The notes beneath the pieces were generated by a model. That model was given only the letters and a program-made list of their open reading frames with translations, had not been told where the DNA came from and searched no databases. Both the position numbers and the translations under genes were made by a program. A DNA stretch of 64,000 bases from Flectonema sp. DT1601 (Eukaryota > Euglenozoa > Diplonemea > Diplonemida > Diplonemidae): positions 124,001 through 188,000 of the forward strand of contig OZ025857.1 of NCBI GenBank assembly GCA_964019425.1. The letters are read 5' to 3'. Below, piece after piece: positions 1-15,218 of this stretch. How positions within the stretch are numbered: position 1 is the stretch's first letter; every line of letters begins with the position of its first letter.

Positions 1-30
1 AAAAAAAAAAAAAATTACTCGAAATAACAA

Positions 31-1558
31 CTAAGGATCAATGGAAAATACTAAAGGAGCAAAAGCTCTATCTCTTGGGTTAATAGAAGGAGACTTACGC
101 GATCTACTAGACGCGGAAGGACTACTTGTTCTCCTTGAAGAACTTCTACTTATGTTACAAGAATACGCACCTTCTTCACCATCATGAAGCTTTGAAGAGT
201 ATCTGATTGGTCGAAGTGGTGAGTCAGACCTTCCCCCACTCAGAACTTGCTGTTGTCTATTAAACGCCCTCGTCAATGCCTGACTTGCATAAGAATTTCC
301 ATTCCTAGCTGCTGTACTCGTTGGATATGTCATCGTCGGACGTACTGCAGCTGCAGGTGACGTTGGACAAGATTGCATTTTAGAAGAAAACTCACTCGGT
401 ATTGGAGATATTGAAAGAGCTGGTCTCTCAGAACTTTGCTCAGATATATTAATACTGCATGTCCTACTACTATGAAAACTTGTTGCGCTTACAGTCCTTG
501 ACCTCCCTTCACTGTGTGCAGTAGAATGACACAACTCTGGTGTGACTGAGTAAGAACTGAGAAAGGCTGGTGAGACGAATCCACTTGCTGTCCTACTCTG
601 TAGTTCAGGTAATCCAGGAGTTTCTGTCCCGCTGTTTCTCGAAGGAGCTTCTGATCGAATTGCTTCCAATCCAAGACAGTCTTCAATAATAAGATGGCCA
701 TCAAGGCAAGGAACTGCTCCTGGTGAGCCTGGTGGTCGAGGTGGCAGGCCGCTCAACTTTTTCTGAAGCTGTGAAAGTCTCTTGTGCTGCTTTTGAACAA
801 CTTGCTTCAGTGCGTCTCTTTCATTTGCTATTCGCTTGAAGTCAGCAATTGGTGGAAGGTTATGTTTGGTATGAACTTCTTCACGAAGTTCAACAACTGC
901 TTTGCGAAGAGTGTGTAGTTCCTCTACTCGCTTTGAATCAACTTCTGCTGATGCAGTGCTGCTATTACTTCTACTTAGTGATCGAGATTGAGACTCTCGA
1001 ATCTTTGCGACTTCATCTTTCATCAGAGTCAGTTCTTCTTTTAAGGTTTGAGCTTCTTCTTCTGCTTTCTTTCGCAATTCCCCCTGCTCAGCAGACTCAA
1101 GTGAAGCTTGTCTGGTTACCTCCTCAAGTTCCTTCTTCAGGTCGCATAGTTCCGACTCAGTTTGCGCAGAAACGTTGCTCATCTCTTCCCAATGAGCTTC
1201 CTTCGATTGGTATTCTTCTATTTTAACATTCAGAGCTACTACTTTCTGTTTTTTGTTTTTTTTAATTAAAAGTTTGAATGTGACTCTTCAAAAGGAGTTG
1301 TCTTATTCAGAGTTCAGAATTTATATAAATACCTCTTGTAGTTCTTTAACCTCGTCTGGAGCTTTTGAAGCATTCTCTTCTAAGATTGTTATGTATTCAA
1401 CGAGTTGTTGGTTCTCCTCAACCTGTAGTTGTTTTATTGATTTCAATACCACAACCCTATCACTAAAAACATCAAAAGAGATAACTATGACGTACCTTTG
1501 ATCGTAGGAAGGTTTCCAGCTCGGGGTCTTCGTCAGACATTTCAGACACGTCAGACAT
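31..1558 (-). CDS. Coiled-coil protein of unknown function, 3 exons, 455 aa
   Basis: Exons 1558-1496, 1422-1333 and 1245-31 join in phase 0 across introns of 73 and 87 nt (GTACGT...ACTACAG and GTATTT...AAACAG). The start ATG at 1558 (MSDVSEMSDEDPELE) lies 10 nt behind an AG, a likely trans-splice acceptor. Residues about 20-190 are heptad-rich Glu/Lys/Leu sequence predicted as coiled coil. A short conserved-looking piece (NLPPIADFKRIANERDALK) follows, and the last 200 residues are Ser/Thr/Pro-rich with RSRS-type basic stretches, probably disordered and phosphorylated. The stop TAG is at 31. I do not recognise a family; a cytoskeletal scaffold is a guess from composition only. The long last exon is certain; the two short first exons rest on splice phase. 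Confidence 0.75.
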
Positions 1559-1873
1559 ATTATTAATTAACTAGGCTGGTTTTAGAGAAAATGTTTTTTT
1601 TTTAAAAGTTTTTTTATGACACAGCGATTCAGCTTGCTACTAGTTAAGTGTAAATTTTACATAATTTTAATAAAATAAAATAAAATTTTAAAAAAAAAAA
1701 AAAAAAATTTAAGGAGCTTTTTTTTTTTTTTTTTTCAAAATAAAAAAAAAAAAAACCGAATAAATAAATCCTCACATAATAAATCACATGAGAGGTAAAA
1801 TCAGACCAGACTACTGAAGAAGAGATTAGAGAAGGAAACCTCGTGTAAATATATATTTCTGTCCCCCTTTGCT
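1559..1873. other. Spacer, A/T homopolymers
   Basis: The spacer between the WD-repeat gene and the coiled-coil gene is dominated by A and T runs of 15-20 nt. I see no gene or RNA signature. It should contain the polyadenylation site of the upstream gene and the trans-splice acceptor of the downstream one. Confidence 0.6.
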
Positions 1874-3903
<2,030 letters not shown>

Positions 3904-4087
3904 TTTTTATTTTATTTTTTTTTATTTTTTTTTTGTTTCGAAACTGTTTAGGGAAAAAGCTGTTTTAATTTTATGATTTCCTTTCTAGTGATCATCTTAA
4001 TTCGGATTTTTACACCCCAACATGGGAAAGGCGTTGGGGGATGGTGTTTGTTGCTAAAAAAGAACATCGGTTTTTTTTTTTTTTCTG

Positions 4088-4120
<33 letters not shown>

Positions 4121-4746
4121 CTTCATTGTTTTTTTTTTTTTTTTTTTTTTTGTTCGGACAAAGCAATAATCACCGTAAGCCTATTGAAAGGAGGGAATTT
4201 CTGGTAAAGAGTATGAGGCTTTAAATAAAAGAACTCTCATTCTGCAAAAATGTAAACAAAAGTTTTAGTACGTAACTACAAACAGAGTAGCTAATGTAAT
4301 ACCTAACAGATATTTCTCAGTAAGTTTATTTCGGGGAATTGCCTTTCAATCCAGTCTCGTAGACTCACAATAGAGTTCTCTCTCTCTGGTCGTGTTTTTA
4401 TTTTTATTTTTTTTTCCCCCTCTTATTTCAGTTTTATTATTTCATTTTTTTTATTTTTTTTACAAAAAACAAAACAAAAAAAAATCGTCGAAATCGAATT
4501 ACAACAAAAACCAACCAACAGAAGTAGAATACCAGTAAAACAGGTTTATTTCAAACCAAAATCACCACTTTGCGAGTACACTTAGTGAGCGTCTTCTACC
4601 ATTTGACCCGAATTACTACGTTGAACCCCACTTGCTGCTACCAACAGAAGAGTGAGATGTGTTCTGTTTTTGGTTTATTTTTGTAGTTATCGAAATTTGA
4701 TAATATGGCTGTTAATGTCAATAGTAAATTACAACACAGTACACTA
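3904..4746. other. Spacer, low complexity
   Basis: 843 bp between the end of the myosin gene and the start of the WD-repeat gene. T-runs of 20-25 nt occur at about 4070-4150. Reading frames here encode only poly-Lys or poly-Phe and are not genes. I see nothing else. Confidence 0.6.
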
Positions 4747-7700
4747 TCATACCATAGGACCGGGCGATAAAGGTGAATTAGGCGACAGAATTGCTGGACT
4801 TTGATTTCTTTGAAACGGAGATGCAGGAACTGAAGATGAAGAAGGAAAAGGACGAGAAGACGAAGGAAATGCTCGAGGCGAACGTGCCAGTCCATTGCTC
4901 GATCTGTTTTTTTTTATTTTATTTTATTTTTTTTTAATTAATGTCACAACAGTCAACAATGATTACATTCAGACCATCCAAGCCATCCGAATATAAAAAC
5001 ACACATACCCCGTATGACTCATTGAAGATATATTACCAACATCACTATGACCACACCACAGATATGTTCCGTCGGGGAATGAGACTCGGAATTGAGATCC
5101 TTTTCCAGGTTCTAAATCAACAACAACACCAACCATGTGACGAGAAGTAACATAAACAGGAATATCAAGAGTGATACTATGAGGAGGTTTATCCCAAACT
5201 TGTAACGGAGTAGTATTAGCTTGACCATTTATCATTTGAGTACCAACAGGGATAACTTTAACAACAGTCGGGGGTCTTATCGGTGACCCTGGTAATGAAC
5301 CAACTGGTGAATCCATCACGTCTTGTACCTCAGCTAGTAGACGTGATTCTATCGCATTTCTTAAATCTGTTTCTTGCATTGAAACCAATTCCATGTTCGC
5401 GTCCCTATTAATATCTGCTGAAGGAACTGCTAACCGTTCTGCTAAAGTTCTCGATTTTGATCTGTTTCTGTCTCTCCTTTCAGATTCTTTCCTGGCTCGT
5501 TCTTCCCTATTTGATTTCAGAGATGCCTCAGCTTCAATACGCATAGCATGTAACGCTGAGCGGTGTTGCATGTCTGACACTGTAGTTTTATTATTTAATA
5601 GTTTGTTATGTTGTCACCGACTGGAGTGGTGTCAGTGAAGGGTTTCAAAAGATAATAATAAACATACGCATAGTAGTAAAGTCGTAAACGGATTCTTCTT
5701 CTTCAGATATGATCCGTTGACGTGCAGTAAGTTCTTGTTGTTCGATCACCCATAGAGCAGCAGTATTACGGATGTTTTGTGAAGCTGCTTCGTATTGCAT
5801 GCTGATGGCTGCGAAAGCAGCGTCTTCTTCAGATTTGATAGACTCTCGAGACGTCTCCTCTTCAGATACTAATTCAGAGCTAACCTGAGCCATGCGCTCT
5901 GCGAACTCAGCAGCTTCACGCTCTGCCTTTTCACCAGCAAGTCGTTCGGCGTCAAGCCGCTCCGCTTCTTCCCTTGCTGCTTGCTCAGCAGCATATTTTT
6001 CAGCATTTGCTGCCGCTTCTTCGGCTTCCTTTTTACGACGTTCTTCGAGTTCTGCTCTGTACTCAATACGAAGTTTATCCATAATATCTTTGTTTGCATC
6101 AAGGATTACTCTTCTTAATTCATTGAGACCACCATATGCTCTTGCGAACGCTTGTACGATCTCAGCACTGCCCAGGAGGCGTTCCTTCTTAGCAGTTTCA
6201 ACCATTATATAGGCTTCTGTTTTCATAAATATTAAAGTCTTACCAAGTTGAGCCAATTCCTTCTTAAGACCAACCGCATCGAGGATTTTGGTGCAGCCGG
6301 CGATTCCGGATTCGCTTGGGCTGATAACTCGATATTTTTGATAAAATTCTTCATGAGGGAGTCGAACAGGAAAACCAGCTTTTCTGATTCTCACAGTACC
6401 AAGAACACCAGCACTTGACAGTTGCTGAAAAGTACTGATTCCATCAAAATGAAGAGGTTTCTTTGCAGGGTGAGGTTTAACACATCTAATCCAATGAGGA
6501 TTAGTTGAGTTGATTAAGTCCATTAGATCCTTTAATTGTTGTTTATAAAACCCTCCAACTGTTATTCTTGGACCCTTCTGTTCAACAGGCTCTGGTAACA
6601 GAGTCGCAATGTAGGCATCGGATGACGATCTCATCATCCTCTTGAAGGCATCTTTTAGAGTGTCTCTGTTCTTTTCAAGGAACCCAGGAACTGTGTAATT
6701 AACATCTTTTGCGTAATGTTTAATGATAAAAGAATCTCTTGCTAGCTTCTTTACTCCAAAGAATTCAGTGTTAGCTTTACATGAGTCGATTACTTTGGAG
6801 AGGAATGCCTCATCTGTTCCAGATCCTAAAGAACATTCTTCGTCAAGCAATGCTAAGATTCCTCCTTTAGCGTTAACCATTTGAAGACATGGAGTGTTAT
6901 CAGGAAATACAACTGATGTGACGTCAATACCTTCTGCTCTACATTCATCCATGTCTCTTTGAAAGATATAACAATTGTAATGATGTTGAAGAGATTCGTT
7001 GGCCAGGTTGATACAAATTTGTTCAAAACTGTTGACTTCGAAGTCTTCAAAACCAAAGATGTCGAGAAGACCAATCCAATTACCATCACCTGATGACTTG
7101 TCTAAGAGTATATTACAATTATCAATAAGACGAGAGAACTCTTGATCGTATAAATGTTTTGATAAAGAGTCTCGGCAGTCAATCGCCTGGACTGGTGGAA
7201 GTAATTTCTCAACGTCCTTCCCACCAATGGTAAGAACCGTAACCGCGAGTTCTTTTCTTAGAATCGATTTGTCACATTTCCAAACAGCAACACAATTATC
7301 GATATCCTTATCAGTTGATGATGATATCTTACTTCCTTCTCCATCCGAATCGAAGGCTACGTTTTGAAGATGAAGAACTCCGGAAACGACTGCCCACATA
7401 CTCTTAATTTCATCTGCCGGTGTTCCTATTTCAGCGAGAGCTTCAACAACAGTATCGTATTCTTCAGCTGTGTCAAACTCAGCGTTGTTGACTTCATTTC
7501 CAGCGTTGATACTTTTATAACCAGAATCAGCCCCAAGGTTGAATGACGGAGCATCCTTTCCTCTGATTGCTAAGTAGAAAGAATGGTAGCAACGTTCTCC
7601 TGGACCAGCAGTAACAATTCTACTCTTCTCAAGAAGATATTTTATAACGTAGGCTCCAACTAGACCTCCTTCACTATCAAATTTAACTTTCATAAATTTA

Positions 7701-8359
7701 CCGAATCTCGATGAATTGTTGTTTCTCGCGGTTTTTGCATTGCCCCAGGTTTCCAGAGGTGGGGTTGTCATTTTAATTTTACGACCCACAGCATGACCGG
7801 CATCTTTTTGTTCTTGCGTTCCATTCTTTGTTGAGAGAGCTGCGAGGTAGTTCATTACAATTTTTGAAGCTTCAGTTTTACCCGCACCAGATTCTCCAGA
7901 AACAAGAATACTTTGATTCTTACCGTCTATCATCATCTCATGATACGTATTGTGAGCAACAGCCCAAGAGTGAGGAAGATTATTTTCTATACGATCACCC
8001 TCAGCTAAGTACTTTGGTATATTGTCATCTGTGTACCAGGATATCTTAAAGTTGAAAGGGTTCAATGCCACTACAATAGGACCAATATTTGTATAAATTA
8101 TATCTCTCATGTACCGAATCATTAAGCATCTTAATATAGTAGCGTCGTGTAGAATGGTTAAGGACATTAAATCGTCTTTGTCTTCATCGATCGTGTCTTC
8201 CCTTGCAATTGTCATTTCATCTTCTTTCAGTTTTTCATAGATTTTTCCTCCTTCCTTCGATGAGCATTTTCCAATTTTTCCATCCCAAGAAGTAACGGTT
8301 CCCAACACCCAACTGTTCTCAGGGGTATCAAAGAATACCAACGCCCCTTCTTCGATCAT
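4747..8359 (-). CDS. Unconventional myosin heavy chain, 3 exons, 1,139 aa
   Basis: Exons 8359-5668, 5579-5009 and 4903-4747 (3,420 nt). The motor domain is complete in order: N-terminal SH3-like fold (VFFDTPENSWVLGTVTSWDG), P-loop GESGAGKT (about residue 155), switch I NNNSSRFGKF, switch II LLDIFGFEDFEVNSFEQ, the actin-binding region and IRCVKPHPAKKPLHFDG, then the converter. Only one degenerate IQ-like stretch (IVQAFARAYGGLNELRR) follows. After it comes about 110 residues of alternating Glu/Ala/Arg text, a probable single alpha-helix or coiled coil. The tail in exons 2-3 has a basic helix, a small SH3/KOW-like segment (MVGVVVDLEPGKGSQFRVSF) and a Ser/Pro-rich end. It is an actin-based ATPase motor; I cannot assign the class. 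ATG follows TACTAACACAG, an excellent branch site and acceptor. Confidence 0.93.
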
Positions 8360-8749
8360 TGTGCATATCTAGTTCCCCCTACCCGACTACAAGACCTGTG
8401 TTAGTAATTTTTTACAATAATATAACTTTAAATATTCTCAAATTTCAATAAAAAGTTAATCAACACTCAACTCATGTTAAATTCGTGTGTTATGTCATCG
8501 AAAATATAAACATCATAAATAATATAAAATGACCAGAGCAACATCAAAATTCAAAAAGTACAATATGTCAAACGACATTTCAGGTCGCGAATAATATGAT
8601 TATGAGAGTTGTGTTCGATTATTAGTCTGTTCCCCTCTGTTAGTAGAGTATTAACTGAGGGTGCTTATTATTTTTAATTTTTATTTTTTTTTTTTTTTTT
8701 TCTTATTAAACAAAAGTCAGAAGGAATACAAAAACTGATCAGTAGAATT
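8360..8749. other. Spacer upstream of myosin
   Basis: 390 bp of AT-rich sequence between the exportin stop and the myosin start. It contains a T-run near 8685-8701 (poly-A in gene sense) and, immediately before the myosin ATG, a TACTAAC branch-point match. Nothing else is visible. Confidence 0.6.
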
Positions 8750-11700
8750 TCACATCCTGACGGCTAAACACGTCAGTGAAAACTTTTCAAACGCTTTATG
8801 AAATGCCGTAACTGCTTCTCTGTATCTAACTGAATCTTCTGTGGTACTCGCAATGGTTAAACAGTCGGTGAAGGATTGAAAAATGTGATTTTTGTAAGCG
8901 TGTTTATCGCAAACCTGTTGTTGTTTTTTTGATTTTTTTTTTTTTGATTTTTAACGTTGACGGCTACAACCAACTCATTAAGTAATTCACACCTGTTGTA
9001 GCGATGCAACTGCTGCATCTGATCCCATGAGACGAATTAAACCAAAAATTGCTCCTCCAACATCAGTCATCACACTGCGAGGGAGTCTTTCAGAAACAGT
9101 CATTTGAAAAACTCGATTCATAAATTCAGTCATCGTGGTGTTGACATTCAGGGGGATGGCTGCTCCATTCTGCTGAGCAGTCCTACATAAATCAGACAGA
9201 GATCTAAGACAACGATTGCTGTGTTGTTTTAGTTATTCTTAGTTGAGACTTTGTTTTCACGGATCATAAAATATAAAAAAATATATAAATTCATACCACA
9301 TTCGTAAAATATCAGTTCGAGGACTTCGTAACCCAAAATGAATGGAGTAGACAAGTTTTTCCATAAGCTGTTGAGAACTCGATAACAACCTACCTGAATA
9401 CAACGCTAACGACCCGTCAAGTAATTTATAAAACCCCTCAACTAAAGCAGAGTGTGATAAAAAGCTTTCTGACAACAGAGTCAACAACATGTGAATACCA
9501 ATTAAGACCATGTCTCCTGCATGGTAGCCACTCTGTTTTGAACCCGCAAAACCAAGTGTATCCCATTCTATAATGTGATTTAATAATCTAATAACAGCCA
9601 GTAACGATCCAATGCTTTCGTCTTCTTCTATCTCTTCGTTTTTAATTATTGAGGAGGGTTTTGATTGGCTGAGTTCTCCGTAAACTCGAATCATTGATAA
9701 ACAACAATCGAATAAAACAGACATATGCTCTGGAGATGAGAATGAGTTCTGAGCTCTCACAAGATCATCAAGAAGATCAAAGAGAGTAATGACAATATCA
9801 TTTCGACTATGAAATGTTGTTGCCAACTGAAGTAGTAAAGGAAAGATACCTTGAACCCATCCATAAACAGTAGATTGCCTCTCACTTGCGTGGATCGATG
9901 ACAGACACACCCCTCGGATCCTCTCAAGCACAATTTGCAGTTCAAAAACCAACTCATTATCAGATTGTAGTAACTTTGGATTGTCTACTAGTGACTTTAC
10001 AGATGACTCAATGGTTGGAAGAAGAAATTGAAATTTCTCACCTGATCCAAGACATAACGTCTCCATTAGAGTTCTTCTACACGACAAGGGAAGCCTTGCG
10101 ATTCCAGTCGCATTGCTGGACTCGTCTGAAGCTAATTGAGCCCACGACTGGCTACTTGATAAGATTTTTTGCATTTCACATTTAATAGAAATGTTCTTAA
10201 GAATCCTAATCGCAGCATCCGCAACTGTAACTTCATGAGAAAAGTTAGCTAACGTCTGCCTTGCAATATTTATAATCCTCTCCCTGGCAACTTCACCGTT
10301 CTGAAATGCCGCTGTGAACACTAACGGAACATCAATATTAGCAGAGTCAGGATATAAATATGAACTTACAAACCTACTCAGACATATTAATAATGATCTC
10401 ATTACGAGGGGGCTGATCACAGATGGATGGTTTGATTGAATATCGAGGACCGCTTCTGATAATATTAAAATTGTTTTCGTGAAGACCATAACACCGTTTA
10501 TGTCTTCAGGGATTCCTTCTTCTTGATGTCTTGAGTAGTCTGATAAGACGATTGGAATTAAAGGAATTTCAGAAACGTCTGAATCTGAGATAAGAAAACA
10601 ACCAACATTAATAAGAACAACTAATCGATCGTTGAAGTTTTCAGGAAGCGACGGCCCACCTGATATCACTGCACGCAACTGCTGGATTGAACCATCTAAT
10701 AAGTTTACCAACAACGGCAACGACTGATCTGGTACTTGCCTACCAACAAGAGCTACAAGGGAATAACTGCTATCAGCGTATTCCTGTTCGTGTACTTCAT
10801 CAGATATTTCTTCCGAAGGTGAAGTCATTTGACCCGATAAGTAGCTGTTGAATATCCCATTACAGGCATTCCTTAGGATGTCTTTTTGTTCTTTTGATCC
10901 TCTAACATCATTAGTAAGACTGTATAAATCATCTAACAGGTCAATTAAATTAGTTGCCCAAACTTGTAAAAGTAAATCAACTGATTCTATGATATGAGTG
11001 TCGTTGGGACGTTTACCAAGTTCGTGTGAAAGCTGCTGAGTCTTCTCACTCAAAGCGTTGATTTTCTCTCTAAAATCTCTCAACTCATACCAATAGTTAC
11101 TTCCATGAACAAAGCTTAACTTACATATCCCTCTACAAGCAGCCAACAGCAAGTTTCCCTTCTGTTCATTGTAGTCTCTCATTGCTACGTTCATAAGTGT
11201 TAACAAAGCATCGAGTACAAACCCGAGCCAGTTGCTCTTTTCCGTCGCAGATCCCTGAAATATAGCACCGGTCACACCACACATCTGAACAACTGATTCC
11301 TGCATTAGATGTATTTCTGAAGGAGAACCAGTTCCCTGAATAGAACACACAAGTGAAGATATAACATGTGGACTGAGAAAGACTTGTCTCCAGTTTGAGC
11401 TTAAGCAGAGTACTTGTTTATCAGTGTTTTGATCATCATCATTATCTTCAGGATGTCGTTTTGAATATTCCCAAGAGAGGATTTGTTCTGATAACAGTCG
11501 AAGGTATCCTTCTCTAAATTGATTATTTGTATTTAAGTCTGATAGTTTACTCCATATCCAAGATATGATTTGAGGAAGAGCGTATTGTTGAAAAGACTCT
11601 CGTAGTAGTTCGTTCATCTTCCAGGGGATTCCTAAATAGCTGCCATCACTGGAACCAAATTCCGATAGTAGAGTTCCAACAATTGACTGTCCTAATCCTC

Positions 11701-12121
11701 TAAAGGACACATCATTACAATATCTTAAAGGTTTTTCTATCATAGTATTAACTAGTTGTCCTAATGACGGATGATCCAATTGCCAGTTTAACTTTACAGT
11801 TACCGCGTAGAGCCCACGGAGGTATTGTTTTGTGTTTGCCTGAAGAACTTCATTCCTATTCTCAAGACAAGTTAATGGGAAGGCAATAAGAGTGTTTCGT
11901 TGTTCTTCACTGAGAGTTTTCCAATCACGGATGACCATCTTTTTTAATACCTCAGCAGCAAAGTACTGCGCATACGGGCTATCATGATTCATGAGCACAT
12001 CAAAGGTTGCTGGCATTATTTCTACTCCTTTCGACAGTGAGATGCTCGACATGATTCTTTCAGCATCTGCGGTCCTTCCCATCGCCAACATCTCCCCAGC
12101 CTCGACCAGTTTTTGAGTCAT
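8750..12121 (-). CDS. XPO4-like: Exportin-4-like karyopherin, 3 exons, 1,071 aa
   Basis: Exons 12121-9297, 9218-8993 and 8914-8750 total 3,216 nt, joined by two 78-nt introns with GTATGA/CACAG and GTGTGA/CAACAG borders. The protein is all-helical HEAT-type. Its N-terminus (residues 35-90, DSPYAQYFAAEVLKKMVIRDW) resembles the exportin-4/exportin-7 start, where FQAA...V.REW is conserved. The length is near the 1,100-1,150 residues usual for exportin-4. The role in the family is RanGTP-dependent export of proteins such as eIF5A from the nucleus. The true start is the ATG of MTQKLVEAGEML; the open frame upstream is an intron end (TTCTTATACAG). Exportin-7 is the main alternative. Confidence 0.8.
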
Positions 12122-12464
12122 TTTAGATATCACTGGCCTGTATAAGAACATAAATATATCATCACAAACCAACAAACTAGGTAGTTAAATAGAACGAGCG
12201 AATGTTTTATTTGCAACTTGAAAATCTGTTAAACGTAAAAGTGGTTTTGAATATGAACAACACAAAACATCATAGATTCGATTCGTTACAGGTACATGTG
12301 TTGTTGAAATATATCTGCTTTGTTCGTGGCGAGAGTCTTTCATACACCACTCGGATAAATTTCTCTTCATAACAAAACAAAAATAACAGATTAAAACATT
12401 TAAAATGAAATCTAAAAAAAAAAAAAAAAAACACACCCACCCAACAGTATCCAAGTGGTGGGTT
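12122..12464. other. Spacer between exportin and SPRY genes
   Basis: About 340 bp, AT-rich, with an A-run near 12415-12431. No coding or RNA signal is seen beyond the TTCTTATACAG acceptor just upstream of the exportin ATG. Confidence 0.55.
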
Positions 12465-15085
12465 TTATTGAAGTTCGAATTCACATCCAGCAGAAGTTAC
12501 TTCGAATGCAGGGTGGAGTCGCTTTGAAAAGTTCAATCCGACAAATGCAACGCCGAGATCTCTTCCATTATGACAAAATGATAATGTTTGATTATCAGTA
12601 TCAATAATAACTGTAATGACACTACCAATGTCGTCTAAGATATCTGGCCAGTAAGAGTGTCCTTGATAGTGTAGAGATGCAGACCAAAGGGTTCCAGAAG
12701 TGACATTTAGGAAGTAAGCATTCGGATGTTTAATCGCATTACAATAACTGGTAACTGACAGTGAAGAGTCAGAGACTCCAATCATAAGATTGTCTGGTCT
12801 GTTTAGTAGTTTTACATCCCAACTAAAGCAACCAGTTCCCCTCGAGTATCCCTCTGCGCAAACAGCAGAGCTGTCAGCTATGTCTTTGCTGGCTGTTATT
12901 TTACTAATCGTTTTCTTATTGGATGATAATCTCAGTTTTGGAGATGCGTTACTAACAACAACCTTCCTGGAACGCTTCTTTGGTAAAAGTTTAAGCGACT
13001 TGATACCATCTTCAATACCATCAGTTTGTATTCCTGATATCACTCTCACAACTATTTCTAAAGATCCAAATACGACTGGGGCTAACGAGAGTGAGTTCGA
13101 TGCCTTCCCTCCATCAGGAAGGGCATACGCAGCAGCAGCTTTCTGTTTCAACACACCAGGATGAGTATTATTAAGTTCACTGAAGTTGAGAGCTGCAGTT
13201 CGGGAAGCTCTTTTCAACTTTGCTGTAATTGTTTGAAGTTCTGGTGGAGGAAGACTCTGAGAATGTGTTAAAGCTGCCTGAGAATCAGCCACAGATAATA
13301 AAACAGAGTACAATATTCCAATTACTTTATTTGGTGCTTCTTTTTCTACATGAGATGATGGAGTGTCAGCAATCTCAGCCATTATCTCTTCAGCTTCCTT
13401 TAAGTGAGTCAGAACTGTTGTGAAGTACCTCGTTGCTTCATCCTTTCTCTGTCCTCTATCGTACGTGTCAGCGAATGTTTCTGAATCTCGTGCTCTCATA
13501 GCGTAAGTCACACCATGGCTGTCTAGTACTTCACGTACCTGAGTTGTTTAATATGAATTATGTCAATACAGAAACAGTAACTATTTCTATAAGTAAAACA
13601 TAAATAAGATTAGAGTCATACTTTATGCATCTCAAGAGTAATGTCATTCATTGCTTGCTGTGCCTGTTGTCCATTTCGCTCCAAGTCAGCCATGAGTTCG
13701 CTGTCGAGCTTTCCTGTTCTGACAAACTGAAGACGTTGCCGAGACTGTTTTTATTGTTATTAAAGAAATCAGAGTATTAAATCATCGTAGAACACCTGAG
13801 AGGGAAAAACGAAAGAAAGTACTGAAGGGGTACATACGAGGTCAATTAAACGCTTCTGACTCGATTCTTCTGATTCAAGAAGACGGAAGTATTTTCCAGC
13901 AGTAGTGTGAAGGATGCTTTGAGCGCTCTCAAGACGGTGTTCAGACTCTTTGATGTGTTCCTTGAGATGGAGTTGAGTTGCATTTGACATTTTATCAATA
14001 AATTCTGACACCTTCTCAGATAAAATAGAAGTTGATTGAGCTCCCTCTGACTGCATCATTAGAACGTTAATCTCATCGTGGATTAAAGAACTGAAATGTG
14101 ATGCAGCATCTGATACGGCGGCACTTCGACACTTTTCAAGGCGGCATTCCTTTGCTGTTGAGCAAAGACGTTGAGTAACATCCGTGAAATAGGAGTACTG
14201 ATTTATAATATTTTGAAGTGTCTCAGCAGCAGTTCTGCGAAGTTCACCTATATCACTTTCCAACTGTTTGACGGTTATTTCACGACGTTGTTTCTCATCT
14301 TCTAACCCGCAAGGGTCATCAGCTAGTATCTCACTAAGCGCCTCAGCACCTCTCTTAAATAAATGAGAATCTTTTAATGCTTGTTCAGCAACTTCTTTAT
14401 GATCGCTTACTGATGCTTGAATTGCATTGCTTTTAGATTTTATATCTTCAATGTCGGATCTTTTTTGTTGAGCTTGAGAAACAAGTAAACATCCTCTCTT
14501 GATAGCCTGGTGGTGATCAAGATCGTCATTCTCTGGTAGGGATTGCCTCTCATCAACTTTAAGAGTTGAGGCGTTAACAGCCGTGTCTATTGTTGCTTGT
14601 AGTCGGGGTCGTTGAATCCCTGCTGGACAGATATAAGTAACGTCTGAGTAGTCGTTAAATGTCTTTAGAAGATTCTTTACAGTCGTTGTTTCAGTACTGA
14701 ATAACCCCGGATGTTCAATTGCTTGCATTAGACTTCTCATTACACCCGCTATGTCTTCACCTGGTGTGTACTCAATAGATATCGCATCAACGTCTTCATC
14801 AGTGGCATTGTCATTTAGGTAGGCTTCACCAGCTATTTTTAAAGCTCTTCTTCTAACTTCTTTCATTGCTCTGATGTTGTCGTAGACGTAGCTTTCATCT
14901 TCTCGTTCCATTGCGATGTCAATCCCTCTAAGAAATACATCCAACTCGTATTCTAATTTCTCATGAAAATCTCCAACTTCTGAAAGATCGAACATACAGG
15001 GCGCATCATCAGACTCCCCGTTACTAATCATTTGACTATAATTATAGGGGGGCAACCTTGTGAAGTAAATAGAGTTATGAATCAT
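12465..15085 (-). CDS. Coiled-coil protein with C-terminal SPRY domain, 3 exons, about 814 aa
   Basis: Exons 15085-13838, 13744-13622 and 13538-12465 join in phase 0 (DL|SRQRLQF and LEMHK|VREVLDSHG). Residues about 60-560 are helical and charged, with several coiled-coil stretches. Residues about 640-810 form a SPRY/B30.2-like beta domain: GCFSWDVKLL, LMIGVSD, SYWPDILDDIGSVITVIIDTDNQTLSFCHNGRDLGVAF. That last stretch is the diagnostic SPRY core (D-x-x-x-x-T-L-S-F-x-x-N-G). SPRY domains bind peptides or partners; the specific role is unknown. The first ATG in frame is at 15085; an open frame extends about 60 nt upstream without a better ATG, so a short extra 5' exon cannot be excluded. Confidence 0.82.
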
Positions 15086-15218
15086 GTCGGTAACTTGATT
15101 CCTTTGAATCAGAATTGAACCGTGACGCGACAAAATGTCAATAAATATGTATTTCTGGTTAATCTCTACTAAGCACTCAGTTCGCGGTATATAAAGTATG
15201 AATTATATGGATGAATTT

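Noticed and set aside
3948-4224. ORFs made of poly-Lys or poly-Phe
   Set aside because: They are translations of A/T homopolymers. The same applies to similar frames at 21.3, 33.2-33.9, 44.5, 54.0-55.2, 57.3-58.1 and 61-63.8 kb.
4969-5580. A separate gene for a small coiled-coil/SH3-like protein
   Set aside because: The frame joins the myosin exon in phase across an 88-nt GT-AG intron (TTM|LSDMQHR), so it is the myosin tail. There is no independent acceptor plus start.
12122-12175. Longer N-terminus for the exportin
   Set aside because: The extension has no ATG (it opens at TTG) and ends in TTCTTATACAG, a splice acceptor.
13230-13423. Plus-strand ORFs inside minus-strand genes (13 kb, 32 kb, 38-42 kb, 59-60 kb)
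   Set aside because: All are shadows of conserved minus-strand coding sequence, with no acceptor context of their own.
15086-15133. Start of the SPRY protein at 15133
   Set aside because: That codon is TTG; the first in-frame ATG is 15085.
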